Shown here piece after piece: positions 31,703-42,715 of a stretch of 64,000 nt of DNA (position 1 is its first letter; the number at the start of each line of letters is the position of its first letter). Below the pieces are notes generated by a model. That model searched no databases, had not been told where the DNA came from, and saw only the letters and a program-made list of their open reading frames with translations. Source of the stretch: Nepenthes gracilis (taxonomy: Eukaryota; Streptophyta; Magnoliopsida; Caryophyllales; Nepenthaceae). Location of the stretch: positions 16,034,037 through 16,098,036 of the forward strand of contig BSYO01000004.1 in the NCBI GenBank assembly GCA_033239525.1. Reading direction: 5' to 3'. The position numbers and the translations under genes were made by a program.

Positions 31703-32900
31703 CTAACCTCGAGAAAATAAATATGGGTATTTGTTCCGAATTTCCTCCTCTCGTTCCCAAGTTGCCTCTTCCGGTGTGTGATTCTTCCAGAGCACCTTTA
31801 CTAGAGCGATTGATTTGGTGCGTAATCTCTGCTCCTTACGATCCAAGATTTCCACTGGTTCTTCTACATAGGATAAGTCCTTGTCGACCGTCAGAGGTTC
31901 ATACTCAATTACATGAGTAGGATCATGGACATACTTTCGAAGCATAGACACATGAAACACATCATGTACTTCAGCCAAGTTTGGAGGCAGTGCAAGTCTG
32001 TAAGCTACTTCTCCAATCTTTTCCAGGATTTCAAAAGGCCCAATAAAACGAGGCTTCAGTTTTCCTTTTACTCCGAATCTGTACTTTCCCTTGGCCGGTG
32101 ATACTTTCAGAAACACAAAATCGCCCTTTTCAAACTTTAATGCCGATCTTCTCCGGTCTGCATAGCTCTTTTGTCTGCTCCGGGCTACTCTGAGATTCTC
32201 ATGTAATATCTTTATCTTTTCTGCCGACTCCTTGATAATGTCTGGACCCAAAATTCTTCTATCTCCGTATTCCTCCCAATGAATTGGCGATCTACATTTT
32301 CTCCCATATAATGCCTCAAAAGGAGCCATGCCGATGCTGGCCTGATAGCTGTTATTATATGCAAACTCTGCAAGAGCCAATGAATCATCCCAAGTCCTTT
32401 TCATCTCCAGGACTGAGGCCCTTAACATATCCTCGAGAATCTGGATAGTCCGTTCTGATTGGCCGTCGGTTTGCGGATGAAAAGCAGTACTAAATTTTAA
32501 TTCAGTACCCAATTCTTGATGTAGACTCTTCCAGAATCGTGAAACAAAGCGAGGGTCTCTATCGGATACAATAGAGGCAGGCACACCATGAAGTCTGACA
32601 ATCTCGTTCACATACAGTTGGGCTAACTTACCAAGGGGGTAAGTCATCCGGATTGCCAGAAAGTGGGCTGACTTTGTTAGTCGGTCAACAATCACCCAAA
32701 TAGCATCATGTTTCTTTGGCGTCATAGGTAGACCAGTCACAAAATCCATGGCGATATCCTCCCATTTCCAGTCTGGTAATGGCATTGGTTGTAATAACCC
32801 GAGACGGTTTTTTCTTTGGCCTTTACTTGCTGACATATAAGGCACTTTTCTACATAAGTGCGATATCCCTTTTCATATTTCTCCACCAAAATGTCTTCTT
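31703..32900 (-). pseudogene. gypsy integrase
   Basis: The zinc-binding end CLICQQVKAK lies at about 32820-32860, then a frameshift precedes a long open stretch from about 32820 to 31703. The catalytic triad is present: the first Asp in MDFVTGLP, the second in VSDRDPRF, and Glu in TDGQSERT. The C-terminal module includes FLKVSPAKG, GPFEILEKIGEVAYRLALP and a chromodomain-like end LVKVLWKNH...EEATWEREEE. The stop at 31703 is 34 bp before the PPT. Integrase inserts the cDNA into the host genome; this copy is broken by the frameshift. Confidence 0.9.
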
Positions 32901-32987
32901 CAAAATCTGATGCATCTTATTGGCTCTCGGGTGGATCGTATAACGGATCGATGGGCTTCCTTAAGAATTTTCTCTTTTAATTCTTTA

Positions 32988-33711
32988 TTATCCTAAGACA
33001 CATAACCGATTTCTAAATCTCAAAGCTTCATCCGACAAAATTTGAAAATCACTTCGTGATTCTTTATCCAGCTCGCCCATGATCTTTACCAGAAAAGAAT
33101 AATTAGATTGACATCCTTTAACCTCATTAATCAATTCTGGCTGAACTTTTAGATGCGCCAGAATCATCCGCTTCCCATGAACATAGCGCTGGACATCATA
33201 GTTTATGAGACAATCTAGCATCTCCATTTGCTTAACCTGCATTCTAGCTAGCATCCCAGGCTGCCTACTTAACGCGTCGGCAACCACGTTGGCCTTCCCT
33301 GGCTCATATCGGATTTCGCAGTCATAGTCCTTTAGGAATTCAATCCATCGCCTCTGTCTCATGTTTAGTTCCTTCTGGGAAAACAAATATTTTAGACTCT
33401 TGTGATCTGAGTAGACCAAGAATCTTTCACCATATAAGTAATGTCTCCAGATTTTCAATGCAAACACCACTGCGGCCAATTCTAGATCGTGAGTTGGGTA
33501 ATTCCTTTCATGGTCCTTCAACTGTCGCGACCCATAGGCAATTACCCGATCGTGTTACATTAGAACACAGCTCAATCCAATCTTGAAGCATCGTGAAGAA
33601 ACAATCGATCCTCCCGACTTGTTTGGAATGGTCGGGATCGGAGAGCAAGTCAACGGTCTTTAAGCGTCTGGAAGCTCTCTTCACAATCTTTGGTCCACTC
33701 GAACTTGGCAT
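32988..33711 (-). pseudogene. gypsy RNase H region
   Basis: The stretch 33521-32988 reads [39 protein letters not shown] and [28 protein letters not shown], the Ty3/gypsy RNase H pattern. The part between RT and this block (33711-33508) is scrambled by frameshifts. A stop at 32988 separates it from integrase. Confidence 0.85.
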
Positions 33712-33770
33712 CCTTCTTAGTTAGTTGAGTGAGTGGCACGGCGATTTGAGAAAAGTTCTCCACAAATCGT

Positions 33771-34720
33771 CTATAGTATCCAGCAGTGCCTAAGAAACTT
33801 TGCACTTCGAGTCGAAGTTGGCCGGTTCCACTTTACAACTGCTTCCACCTTCATAGGATCGACAGAGATTCCTTTCTTGGAGACAACGTGCCCAAGGAAT
33901 CCTACCTCTTCCAACCAAAACTCGCACTTCTTCAACTTAGCGAACAACCGATGCTCCCTAAGAATCTGAAGTGTAGTGCGTAAATGTTCCTCGTGTTCCT
34001 CAGAGCTTTTCGAGTACACAAGGATATCATCAATAAATACAATCACGAACTTGTCCAGGTATGGTTGGAAAATTCGATTCATCAGATCCATAAAAATAGC
34101 CGGAGCATTAGTCAACCCAAAAGGCATTACTACGAATTCATAGTGCCCATACCTGGTTCGAAACGCCGTCTTTGCTATATCCTCCTTACAGATCCGGAGC
34201 TGATGATACCCGGATCTAAGATCGATTTTTGAGAATATGCAAGCTCCTTGTAGCTGATCAAGGAGATCATCAATCCTCGGCAGAGGATATTTGTTCTTGA
34301 TGGTGATTTTATTTAATTCTCGATAATCCACACATAATCTCATGGTCCCGTCCTTCTTTTTGACAAAAAAAACAGGTGCTCCCCATGGTGACACGCTTGG
34401 CCTGATGAAACCTTTATCTAGCAACTCCTGCAGTTGTTGTTTCAACTCTTTGAGTTCAGCGGTGCCATTCGATAGGGTGGTTTGGATATCGGTGCGAACC
34501 CGGTATCAATTCCACACCAAATTCTAACTCGTTGGGGTGGCAATCCGGGTAAATCATCGGTGAATACGTCTTCAAATTCCCGTACCACCGGAATCTCTCT
34601 AGCCAGAGATTCTTGATTTTCTGTAGATACACTAGCAAAGGCTAGATAGGCTTGGCATCCATCACTAATCAGATGCATGAAGAGCCGAAATAAAGCATGA
34701 TGCTTCCTTTCATCGAACAC
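33771..34720 (-). pseudogene. gypsy reverse transcriptase
   Basis: It reads [60 protein letters not shown] and the catalytic FIDDILVYS, then [11 protein letters not shown]. The N-terminal PPYRMAP part (34720-34450) is in another frame, so a frameshift lies near 34445, and the frame is lost again near 33790. Family role: reverse transcription of the element RNA in virus-like particles. Confidence 0.92.
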
Positions 34721-35084
34721 CCTGAATGTGGAAAGGCTTGTTTCCTGGGATGGTGAATTCTACTCTTTTCCGAAAACAGTCAATCTTGGCATGATATCTG
34801 GCTAACCAGTCCATCCCCAAGATCGCATCAAAGTCTTTCATTTCCAGTACAACCAAGTCAACAAGCATAAAGAATTCATTTACTTTTATTGGGCATTCAG
34901 AAAATGCTATATTTAATATTACGGACGACCCTTTTAGTGAGGCAACCATTAATGGGTATTCAAGAACTTTGGGAAGGGTCGTCAGATGCTTCGAAAATTC
35001 ATGGGAAACAAAAGAATGCGTGGATCCAGAATCAAAGAGTACGTGACAAGAGATGTCACAGATAGAAAGTGTACCTTCTACCAC
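34710..35084 (-). pseudogene. gypsy aspartic protease region
   Basis: The sequence CHVLFDSGSTHSFVS carries the D-S-G active site (Asp codon at about 35033). It is followed by a DAILGMDWLARY block typical of Ty3/gypsy proteases. It processes the Gag-Pol polyprotein. It is separated from RT by a frameshift. Confidence 0.85.
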
Positions 35085-36070
35085 CTCCGTAGACTTTTAC
35101 GCCTCCTTTGTAGAAATAGCAAATACTTTGGTCAGGATAGGAGACTTAACTCACGGGACTTGTTTAGCGACCGGACAATCCCCGATCATATGCCCCTTTG
35201 CCACGTTATAACAAACTCCCGATTTCTTGTAGAAAGGCTTTCCACCATGTGATCTCCCGCAATGATCACATACATCATTAGCCGCATGCGAGAATTCTGC
35301 ACCGATCGGCTCATTCCCCGCCGAACCTTGATGGTCCGGCCTTCTTAGAAGGCACTTCGCTAGCACGGCCTTGGATGCCACGAACGAAAGTCATTTGTCC
35401 AGACATTGCTCCCTCTCCAATTCTTTCTCATAAATAGCCGCCTTAGCGAGCACCTCCCCATAAGTTGTCAACGTCGGAGTGGAAAGGTGTCTCCGATATC
35501 ATCACGTAATCCCCGAAAGAATCGTCTCGACCTTCCTCTCCTCATCTTCCACCATGAAAGGGGCATAACGAGATAATTCGAGTAAATTTTGAATCATACT
35601 GCCACCGAGCGATTTCCCCGCCTTAGGCGAAGGAATTCATCCTCCTTCTTCCCACGAAGATTTGCAGGAAAGTATATCTCCGGAAAGCTACCTCAAACAT
35701 CTCCCAACTAATCTCCGATCTCGGCATGTTGAAAACCCTTTTCGCATCTCCCACAGTGGTGTGCTTCCCCACTTGACTTATGTGTGGCATAAAGCACCAT
35801 ATCCCAGCAGGGCATTTGATTACAAGCAAATATCTTCTTGATCGTGAATCCATGTTTGACCTTCAATGGATCGGGTTGAGGATCCGTTCATTGGTAAACC
35901 GATGGGCCGACCTTTCTGATGGACGAGGCGGGGTGGTCACCGGAGTTGGTGGAGTTGGTCGGAGTCAAAGCTTCTATGACTTCGGCCATTCTGTCTAGTA
36001 GGTTTGCATATCTTGCCTCACCATCTGAAGTGTTGTCATCCTGAACATTTCTCCTTCCTCTGTTAGACAT
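35085..36070 (-). pseudogene. gypsy gag
   Basis: The presumed start is at 36070 (MSNRGRRN), 178 bp from the 5' LTR. After 60 codons a frameshift occurs, and capsid-like sequence can be followed only in short pieces through 35853-35623. A degenerate nucleocapsid knuckle is read near 35220 (VCYNVAKGHMIGDCP), in which the second Cys is replaced. Several frameshifts make it non-functional. Confidence 0.7.
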
Positions 36071-36235
36071 GGGCTGGAAACGTCGAAAAGAACAATTTTA
36101 TTAGTTATAAAAAATACTATCTTAATAGCCTTTTTATCCCAAAATGTAAGTAAGGATGACACTCTTCTTGCCATCACTAAATTTGTCCTAAGTTTCCGTG
36201 TTGATTCAAACTATTCTAAAGCATCTCAGTTTTCT

Positions 36236-36248
36236 CTCTGATACCAAT
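36236..36248 (-). other. Primer-binding site, initiator tRNA-Met type
   Basis: On the minus strand TTGGTATCAGAG follows the 5' LTR end (GTCACG) within one or two bases. It is complementary to the 3' end of plant initiator tRNA-Met, the usual primer of this superfamily. Confidence 0.85.
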
Positions 36249-38297
36249 CGTGACGATCCGACTTTTAATATTATCAAAAGCCGTCGTCAATTCTAATTCA
36301 TATAATTTATGATAAGATAAATAGATGAGCATAAAATTTTTCTTATCTTTATTCAAACTTGAGATGCATTCTAAAGGTTAATAATCTCATAAACCCAAAA
36401 TGTCACGGAAACATTCTAACATTCATAAGCAGCGGAATCAAAAATTACAAGTTTCCTCAAACAAAATAAACAAAACTCCAAAAATCTGCTCCAGCCCGCA
36501 TAACCATAGGACTCTACTCAACTTCGTCTTCCATAAGCTTGTCATCTGAAAAATTTGCAAGAATGAGCTTACAAAGCCCAGCAGGATACTCACATGCAGA
36601 AATCACAAGCATACATATAATCAAAGTATAGATCATAATATCATGATATTGTTTCTTTCTTGGTTCATATTCTTTTCATCTTGTCTTCATCAAAATCATT
36701 CGGAATTCATATAATCTTTAGGGACCGGACGGGAGCGGACAACATCGAGGACGGGTTGTGTGCTACCCCACAACCTAAAGCCGTATCCCCTCATTATGCT
36801 CCCGGGCGGGAGGTCATGCCTTTAACCCGTATACGGGCCATAGTCCATAGTTCTTATGTCACCAAAAGGTCCCCTCCCGTGGCCCAGGAGGCATCCTCGA
36901 GTGTCACTCCAATATCCTTCATCTATCTTTAACAGTAAGTTTAATGGAAACTCGGTTTTTGGTTCGTATTCTTTATTGGCCAATCATAAAAATTCAAAAG
37001 TCGGAAGAGTTCCACTTGCTGTCCATAATCCATAGGTTTTCTTGTTCTTTACTGAAGTTCATATCATCTATTAAAGCCGAAGCTCATTTTCAAAAGAATC
37101 CGAAGTTCTTATTGAGGGAAGAATTTTGTTAATTTCCGAAGTTCTTTTTAAATGAGAGACCGAAGTCCTAAAACCGGAATTCTTACAAGGCCGGAGTTCA
37201 TTTTAGTTCAAGCCAGAGTTCATATCCTTTAATCAAAGCCGGAGTTCGTTATCTTTCAAAACCGGAGTTCATTTCCTTTAGTCAAAGCCGGAGTTTGTTG
37301 TCTTTCAAAACCGGAGTTCATTTACTTTAGCCGGAGTTCGTTTTGGACGGAGTTCTTTATTCAAACAGAAGGCCGGACTACTTTTCAAGGGAACGGAGTA
37401 CATTATTCATAAAAAGGCCGGAGTTCTCTTTTACATGGGGACGGAGCACATTTAAAGCTTAAGTTCTTTTGGACGGAGTTTTTTTTTTTCCAGCTGAACA
37501 GAATATTTTCTTAAACACAGAAAAGCCGGAGCTCTTCGGTTGTCAAGGCCGAAATCAAATTATAATAAGAGCAAATCAAGCTCTTTAAATGATTTCAGCA
37601 GAATAGAAAATCATCATAAGTTCTTAAAAATCAACATCAAAATTTATAATATCTATCAGAAATCATCAAAAGATAAAATTTCATTATGCATAACGAAGTT
37701 TCATTTTAAAATCATCATAAGCTCTTAAGAAAACATATTTTCCACACATATAATTTTATAGCAATGTACATAAACATGAGCTTATAAAATAGGGATGAAT
37801 CTTGCTTGCTCTACTTTTCTTAGCCACCCTTCTACTTGTAGGAGAGTTTCTAGTGATACTTATTCTTGAGGCCCAAGGCCCTTATTTATAGCCCTAAGTT
37901 TGGTGACCCTCATTTATAATTTTTCCGGAATTTTCCAACGGAGTACATTTCCATGAGAATTAGCTTTCCAACACGTCGGAATCTGACATTGAATGTTTTC
38001 TTTCCCCAAAATTTCTGCCTTAATCAAACTTCTTCAACAAGTCCGACTTACATTTTACTCGGAAATCCGGAGTGATCATTTTACAAGGAAATCCGGACTT
38101 CATTTGCCCAACGAAATCGGAGTTCGGACTTCTTTTATTGTGGAAATCGGACTTTATTAAGAAATCCGGACTTTATTAAGGAAATCCGACAGCAATTCCT
38201 CAATGCCAATTCGGACTTCTTCACCTTTGGATTTCGGTCAACGGCGTTGATCGGACCGATGGTTAAAATTTCCTTATTCAAATTTTGGGTCGTTACA
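36249..38297 (-). repeat. 5' LTR of gypsy element (right copy), 2.05 kb
   Basis: This is the more complete LTR, without P3. It contains about 20 degenerate CCGGAGTTCATTT-like units at 37040-37530 and more at 37920-38260 (for example ATCCGGACTTCATTTG). The promoter should lie here, but I could not single out a TATA box. The start base is C where the other LTR has T. Confidence 0.88.
37040..37530. repeat. CCGGAGTTCATTT degenerate tandem units in LTR
   Basis: Units such as GGCCGGAGTTCATTTT, AACCGGAGTTCATTTCC, AGCCGGAGTTCGTTTT and GACGGAGTTCTTTATT follow each other every 18-26 bp with variable spacers. The core resembles the CACTCCG/GGAGTGC arrays in LINE 3'UTRs of this window. Confidence 0.7.
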
Positions 38298-38302
38298 TAA
38301 GC

Positions 38303-38751
38303 ACACTATGGCCACTCCGCCCATAAGGAATACAAAAAGCAGTCTGGCCTCTTTGATAGCTACTCCGTCCAATTTATACTTAAGGCACTCCGGCCTCAAA
38401 ATACAAAAGCCACTCCGCCAATGCCAGCTTCGGCCTCATAGCCATACACTCACAATTTTACTTCGACCTGAACACACCAAGTCCACTTTGGCACAACGTT
38501 CAAATAAACGAAAAAATATGAAAAGAACTCCACCTGCATAATAAAAGAGCTCTGCCTTTTAAAGAAGCGCCCCATCTTTTCTTAAGAAAAAGCACTCCAT
38601 CCAAGGGACTCTGGCCTTTTGAGGAAAAAGCACTCCGTCATTTAAGGAGCACTCCGTCTTTTAATAAGCACTCCGTCTTTTCAAAGAAAAAGCACTCCGT
38701 CCAAAGGACTCCGGCCATTTGAGGTAAAAGCACTCCGGCTTTTAAGAAGGC
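38303..38751 (-). repeat. CACTCCG-type motif array, part 2 (N8 3'UTR)
   Basis: It continues from 29622 after the gypsy element. Units such as AAGCACTCCGTCTTTTAA, GGACTCCGGCCATTTGAGG and GCACTCCGGCTTTTAAG recur about every 18-30 bp. P4 inserted at GGCTTTTAAGAAGGC (38737-38751). Confidence 0.7.
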
Positions 38752-39303
38752 CCTGGTGAGAGTTTTTAGAGAGAGGTTCTCCTCCTTCTCTCTAGATTTC
38801 AAATTTCGAATTTGAAATTTGTTCTGCTCGGCCCGTTGTTCCCGACCTCACCGGTCATGGCCGGCCTTCGGGCCCCCCGTTCCGGTTCCGGCCGGCGCTC
38901 CACCCGTTCTCCCTCCCTCCCCCCCCTCCGTCCTCCAAATCCCTAGTTCCTTCCCCTCCTCCGTCTTCGACTCGAACCGTGGATGCCCTGGCTCCAGCCC
39001 CTGATGCCCCCTCTTTAGAACCTCCGATTCAGAGGCCCGCCAGTAATAGCTCTGAGTATGTCTCAGCTCTTCCCCATTCCTGGGCGGCTGTCATCAAGAA
39101 AGGTAATGTTGGTCTCTGGTTTGAGTTGTCCTTTTTCTCACACCACGATTCTGTGAACTCCAACGGTGCTCTATCACCCCCTCCCGAAGTGATTGAACAA
39201 GGCTCTCTGCTATGGAGAGAGAATCTCCTCCTTCTCTCTAACCTTCAAATTTCGAATTTGAAATTTGAACTGCAAGGGCTCGTCGTCTTTGACCTCGCCG
39301 GTC

Positions 39304-40204
39304 ATGGCCGGGGCCCCTGGGAGCCGCCCGACCCTTCTCCCTCCGTCCGGCGCCCCAAAACCCTTGCTCCTCCCTCCGTCCTCCCTTCCGACATCCAAAC
39401 TCTCTGGCTCCAGCCACTAATGCTTCCCCTTTGAATCAGAAGGCCGATTGCAATAGCTCTGAGCCTGGCTCAGTTCTCCCCCATTCTTGGGCGGCTGTCG
39501 TCAAGAATGGTGAAGCTGGTCTCTGTTCTGAGCTGTCCTTCTTCTCACACCAGGACTCTGGGAACTCCAACGGCGCTCTATCACCTCCTCCCGAGGTAAT
39601 TGAACAAAGTTCTCTGCTATGGGGCTTCACTTTGGTTGGGCATTTTCTGGACTCTCCCCCTCACTTCTTGGCCGTCAAGGCCATTGCAAGGAAAATTTGG
39701 ACCCGATTTGGGCTCAAACACATAGCCGGTAACGAAGCTGGCTTTTTCTTTTTTCGTTTCCCAACCTTGGAGATGATGGAGCATTGCCTTCGGGCGGGTC
39801 CGTGGACTTTCTCTGGAAAATTAATTTTCCTCAGACGATGGTCTCCTGGAATGGTTTTGACGAAGGAGGAACATAAGCACTTCCCCATTTGGATCAAATT
39901 ATCAAACCTGCCGCTTGAGTTATGGACTCAATCCGGGCTTAGTTGGGTTGCAAGTGCCATTGGTATACCTTTGCTACTTGAACCCAGGATAGCCCGAATG
40001 GAGAATCTTTCTTTCGCCAAGATTTGTGTCGAGGTTGGTACTGATGGCCCTTTTCCTAATTGTATTGCTATTCAACCTAGCCCCGAATCTGATTCCATTT
40101 CAATGGTGAATGTGGAGTATGGTTGGAAACCTACACGTTGTGCTCGCTGCCAGATGATTGGTCATATCGAATCAAAATGTATGCCCAAGAAGACTAGATT
40201 GTAA
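39304..40204 (+). pseudogene. ORF1 of half-LINE P5 (DUF4283 + CCHC)
   Basis: The ATG at 39304 (ATG-GCC-GGG, M-A-G-A) is followed by a frameshift near 39420. From about 39431 to 40204 the frame is open. DUF4283 reads FTLVGHFLDSPPHF, RKIWTRFGLKH, RAGPWTFSGK, FPIWIKLSNLP and SWVASAIGIP. The knuckle CARCQMIGHIESKC lies at about 40139-40180, with spacing CX2CX4HX4C. A stop at 40202-40204 (MPKKTRL) cuts off the linker and C-terminus, which continue to 41170. Nucleic-acid binding is the expected role. Confidence 0.87.
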
Positions 40205-41170
40205 CCTGGCAGATCTCGTTCTAACCCCTCTAATCCTGCCCCTGACAAAAATGTCCAAGGGGTCATGGAAATCGGTTCTGATAAACCACTGATTGAGGCG
40301 GTCGTTTCTGCTCCCCCTCTTTAGTGGATGGTGAGTGCAAATCAGTAGTGTCATCACCTTTTGCTACGGGTGGATGTGACTTACTAGTGGAGTGCCCTTC
40401 CTCTGGGGTTCTGCTCGAATCCCCTGGCCCCCCCATTCTAAGCCATTGGTTCTTCAAACCAATGAAATTGCAGATCTTGCTGATGCTACTGGTGTTGCTG
40501 GATGTGATTCTGGGGTTATACCCAGGGTTAGTGTCCCTGCAGTGACTTCTTGGGATCAGGCTGGTCTGGATAATGGCCTGGGCCCCAATTCGCCTGAGGC
40601 CCCAATTCGCCGAGGCCCCAATTTGGTGGCTGGTTTCCCCAAAATTGCCTCCTACCCAGCTAACTTGCAGCTATGTAATTAGCAGTTTGAAAAGGATTCC
40701 CCCCCGAATCCAACTGCTGACACAATTGAGACCCAGAATTGTGAATGTCGAGTGATTGGCTCCCCTACTGGGGCTGTGCTGGTATCTGTTACCCCTGGAC
40801 TGCTGGCTCTTTAGATCCGAGCTCCTCCTGGTCCGGATCCCAAGACTCTCTGGCACCTATTGCTTGCACCCCTTCTGCCTCTGCTGACATTGGAATCCAA
40901 TTGAGGCTTTCGGAAGGCTTTGGGTGGTTAGATGGGCCTCTTGATGTGCAGCTTAATGAATTGTCTCCTTCCTCCCCTGATGCCGAGCTCCAGCATCACC
41001 ATTTTGATATTGAAGAGTATATGCTTACCCCTTGCTCTATCCAGAGGATTACCAAGAAGTATGCTCTGAATTCCGAAACGCAAGGCACGGAGTCTGAGTG
41101 GAAGACTTCAATGTCTAAGAAAAAGAAAAAAGCTGCCTCTAAAAAATCCAGGGGCAGTTCTGGATCTTAG
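40205..41170 (+). pseudogene. ORF1 linker and C-terminal module of P5
   Basis: This lies after the stop, with further frame changes. Residual homology to P4 includes SDKPLIEAVVSAP, then HHHFDIEEYMLTPCSIQRI and KYALNS, and finally KKKKKAASKKSRGSSGS ending at 41170. It corresponds point by point to 43370-44226 of P4. Confidence 0.75.
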
Positions 41171-42469
41171 CCTCTTCTGTTGGGATATTTTTTGACTGGG
41201 GTCTCCTTCGTCTGCTCCCAAAGCTCTGGTGTTTTTGACCTTTCTTCTGGTTTAGGCTAGCTTTTGTTGCTGCTGCCTGTGATAGCTAGGATTGCTATTG
41301 ATGCTCCCCGCTGATGTTGGTGCACTTGCTCTTGGAGCTGTTGGATCGCTGTCTCTGTTTGTTCTGCATTGCAGCAAGTGTGTGCTTTCTTTTTGGATAG
41401 CTGCCATACCTGTTATGGTGCTATCTCGAACTTTTGGTCCTCAACGTGACTTGCTGCAGATGCTGATGTGCAGTTGTCGAAGCAATGCAGATCAGATGCA
41501 TATGTCGCAGATCAGAGGATTGGCCGGTCTATATGGCTGGCTGTTGGGTCAGTTTTGGCTGGCTCTCTGTTGCTGTTTTAGGCAGCTGGCTTGCTTTTTT
41601 GTGGGGTGCTGTCTCATCTTGAAGGATTTGACGCAGCCGAATGTCCTCTGGTGTTGCTCTGATTATTCTCTGGCTGTGTGTCCCATTTGTTGATTGGGTT
41701 GGGGGAGCTCGTGTGTTATGGATTGGGACCCTTCGGATGAGGGCAGAGTAGCTGGTTGAGGAACTTTTTGGTTGTTAAATTTTTCTTGTTGAGGTGGTGC
41801 CTTGTTGTTCGCTGCTTTATTGCGGTGAGATTGTGTTGAAGTCCACTGGATTGCTACAGTCTGGCTTATTCAGCCAGTGTTTGCTGTTGTTGCATTGCTG
41901 ATTTGTTTGTCTTTTTGCTGGTTTGGCAAGCTGAAGTGGGTGCTGGTGTCAGCCCATTGTTATGGCCTTGGCTATATTGCTATCGTGATGGCACGGGGTT
42001 GAAAAATGCTCTTGGTGTTTTTGGGATGAGGTTGTTTAGTGTACTTCCTTGATTGGTGTGCAGAATCGGATGGAGCTTTGTTGCAGTAGGGGCTGGAGCT
42101 TTGTTCATTGATGCTTGTGCCTTGGGGTTATTTTGTATTGATGCTGGTGGGCAGTGCACTGTGCTGGTTGTGTTGGGATGCAGCTGATCATCTTCTACCC
42201 GGTGTTTACCGGTGTGTGTGTTGCTGATAGGGTTGGAACTGGGTGCTGGCTGGATGCTGCACCTGGTTTTCAGTTTTTTTCACCTCGTGGTGATGGAAAG
42301 GTCTCGGCTGGCATGAAGCTGGTGCTCTTTTTGCGGTCCTGCCAAGTGGTGGGCTGATGCTGAAGTACAACGACCATAATGTGGTGCTGGGTTGAAGTTG
42401 AATGCCTCAGTGGGTGTGCCAGTTATGTGTGGTGTTGCATGATGACCCAGCTGCTGGAATTCTTGAGGA
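41171..42469 (+). other. T/G-rich non-coding 3' body of P5
   Basis: These 1.3 kb of TGCTG/TTGCTG-rich sequence lie between the ORF1 stop and the tail. They are related to the 3' bodies of P8 (15330-15570) and, reversed, N17 and N18. No domain is found in any frame. Confidence 0.6.
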
Positions 42470-42715
42470 GCATTTAATTTTGTTTATGTATAATGAATTT
42501 GATCATTTTCGATCTTTTAGATTTCTTCTCTTAGAGGTTTTCTTGAAATATCCTATGATGTACTAGTTGCTCGGGGTATGCCCTAACTTTTTATGTTTTA
42601 ACTCCAAGTCAAAAAACTTGGAGTTATAACATAGTTCTTGTAAATTTATTTTCTCCCTTAAATCCAAAATACACACTTACTTACCAAAAAAAAAAAAAAA
42701 TAGGCTCTCTGCTAT

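Larger units (their letters stand above)
29623..38297 (-). mobile_element. Ty3/gypsy retrotransposon, Tekay/Del-like, defective
   Basis: The 8.68-kb element is bounded by TG...CA LTR ends and the 5-bp TSD TAAGC (29618-29622 and 38298-38302). On the minus strand the order is 5' LTR (right), PBS, gag, protease, RT, RNase H, integrase, PPT, 3' LTR (left). PR-RT-RH-INT order defines Ty3/gypsy. The INT C-terminus (VFHVSMLRKYVHDP, PVEILDRKEQ, LVKVLWKNH, EEATWE) is that of the Tekay/Del chromovirus lineage. Multiple frameshifts make it non-autonomous. It landed in the CACTCCG array of LINE N8. Confidence 0.9.
39214..42701 (+). mobile_element. Near full-length half-LINE P5 inside P4
   Basis: The 14-bp repeat AGGCTCTCTGCTAT at 39200-39213 and 42702-42715 defines the ends. 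It starts GGAGAGAGAATCTCC, followed by CCTTCTCTCTAACC and the palindrome CAAATTTC/GAAATTTG (39246-39267). ORF1 with DUF4283 and knuckle is followed by 1.5 kb of T/G-rich 3' body and a tail with ACTCCAAGT/ACTTGGAGT (42600-42625) and ACTTACTTACC. At 3.49 kb with both ends present it lacks endonuclease and RT, so ORF1-only is the native structure and not a result of truncation. Confidence 0.9.

Noticed and set aside
38303..38751. CRISPR-like or satellite array
   Set aside because: The units are too degenerate, spacers vary in length and are not unique spacer-like sequences, and the array is part of a LINE 3'UTR in plant-type DNA.
39431..40204. Host zinc-knuckle/DUF4283 gene
   Set aside because: It lies between a LINE 5' end and a LINE tail with flanking TSD; such annotated genes in plants are usually LINE ORF1.
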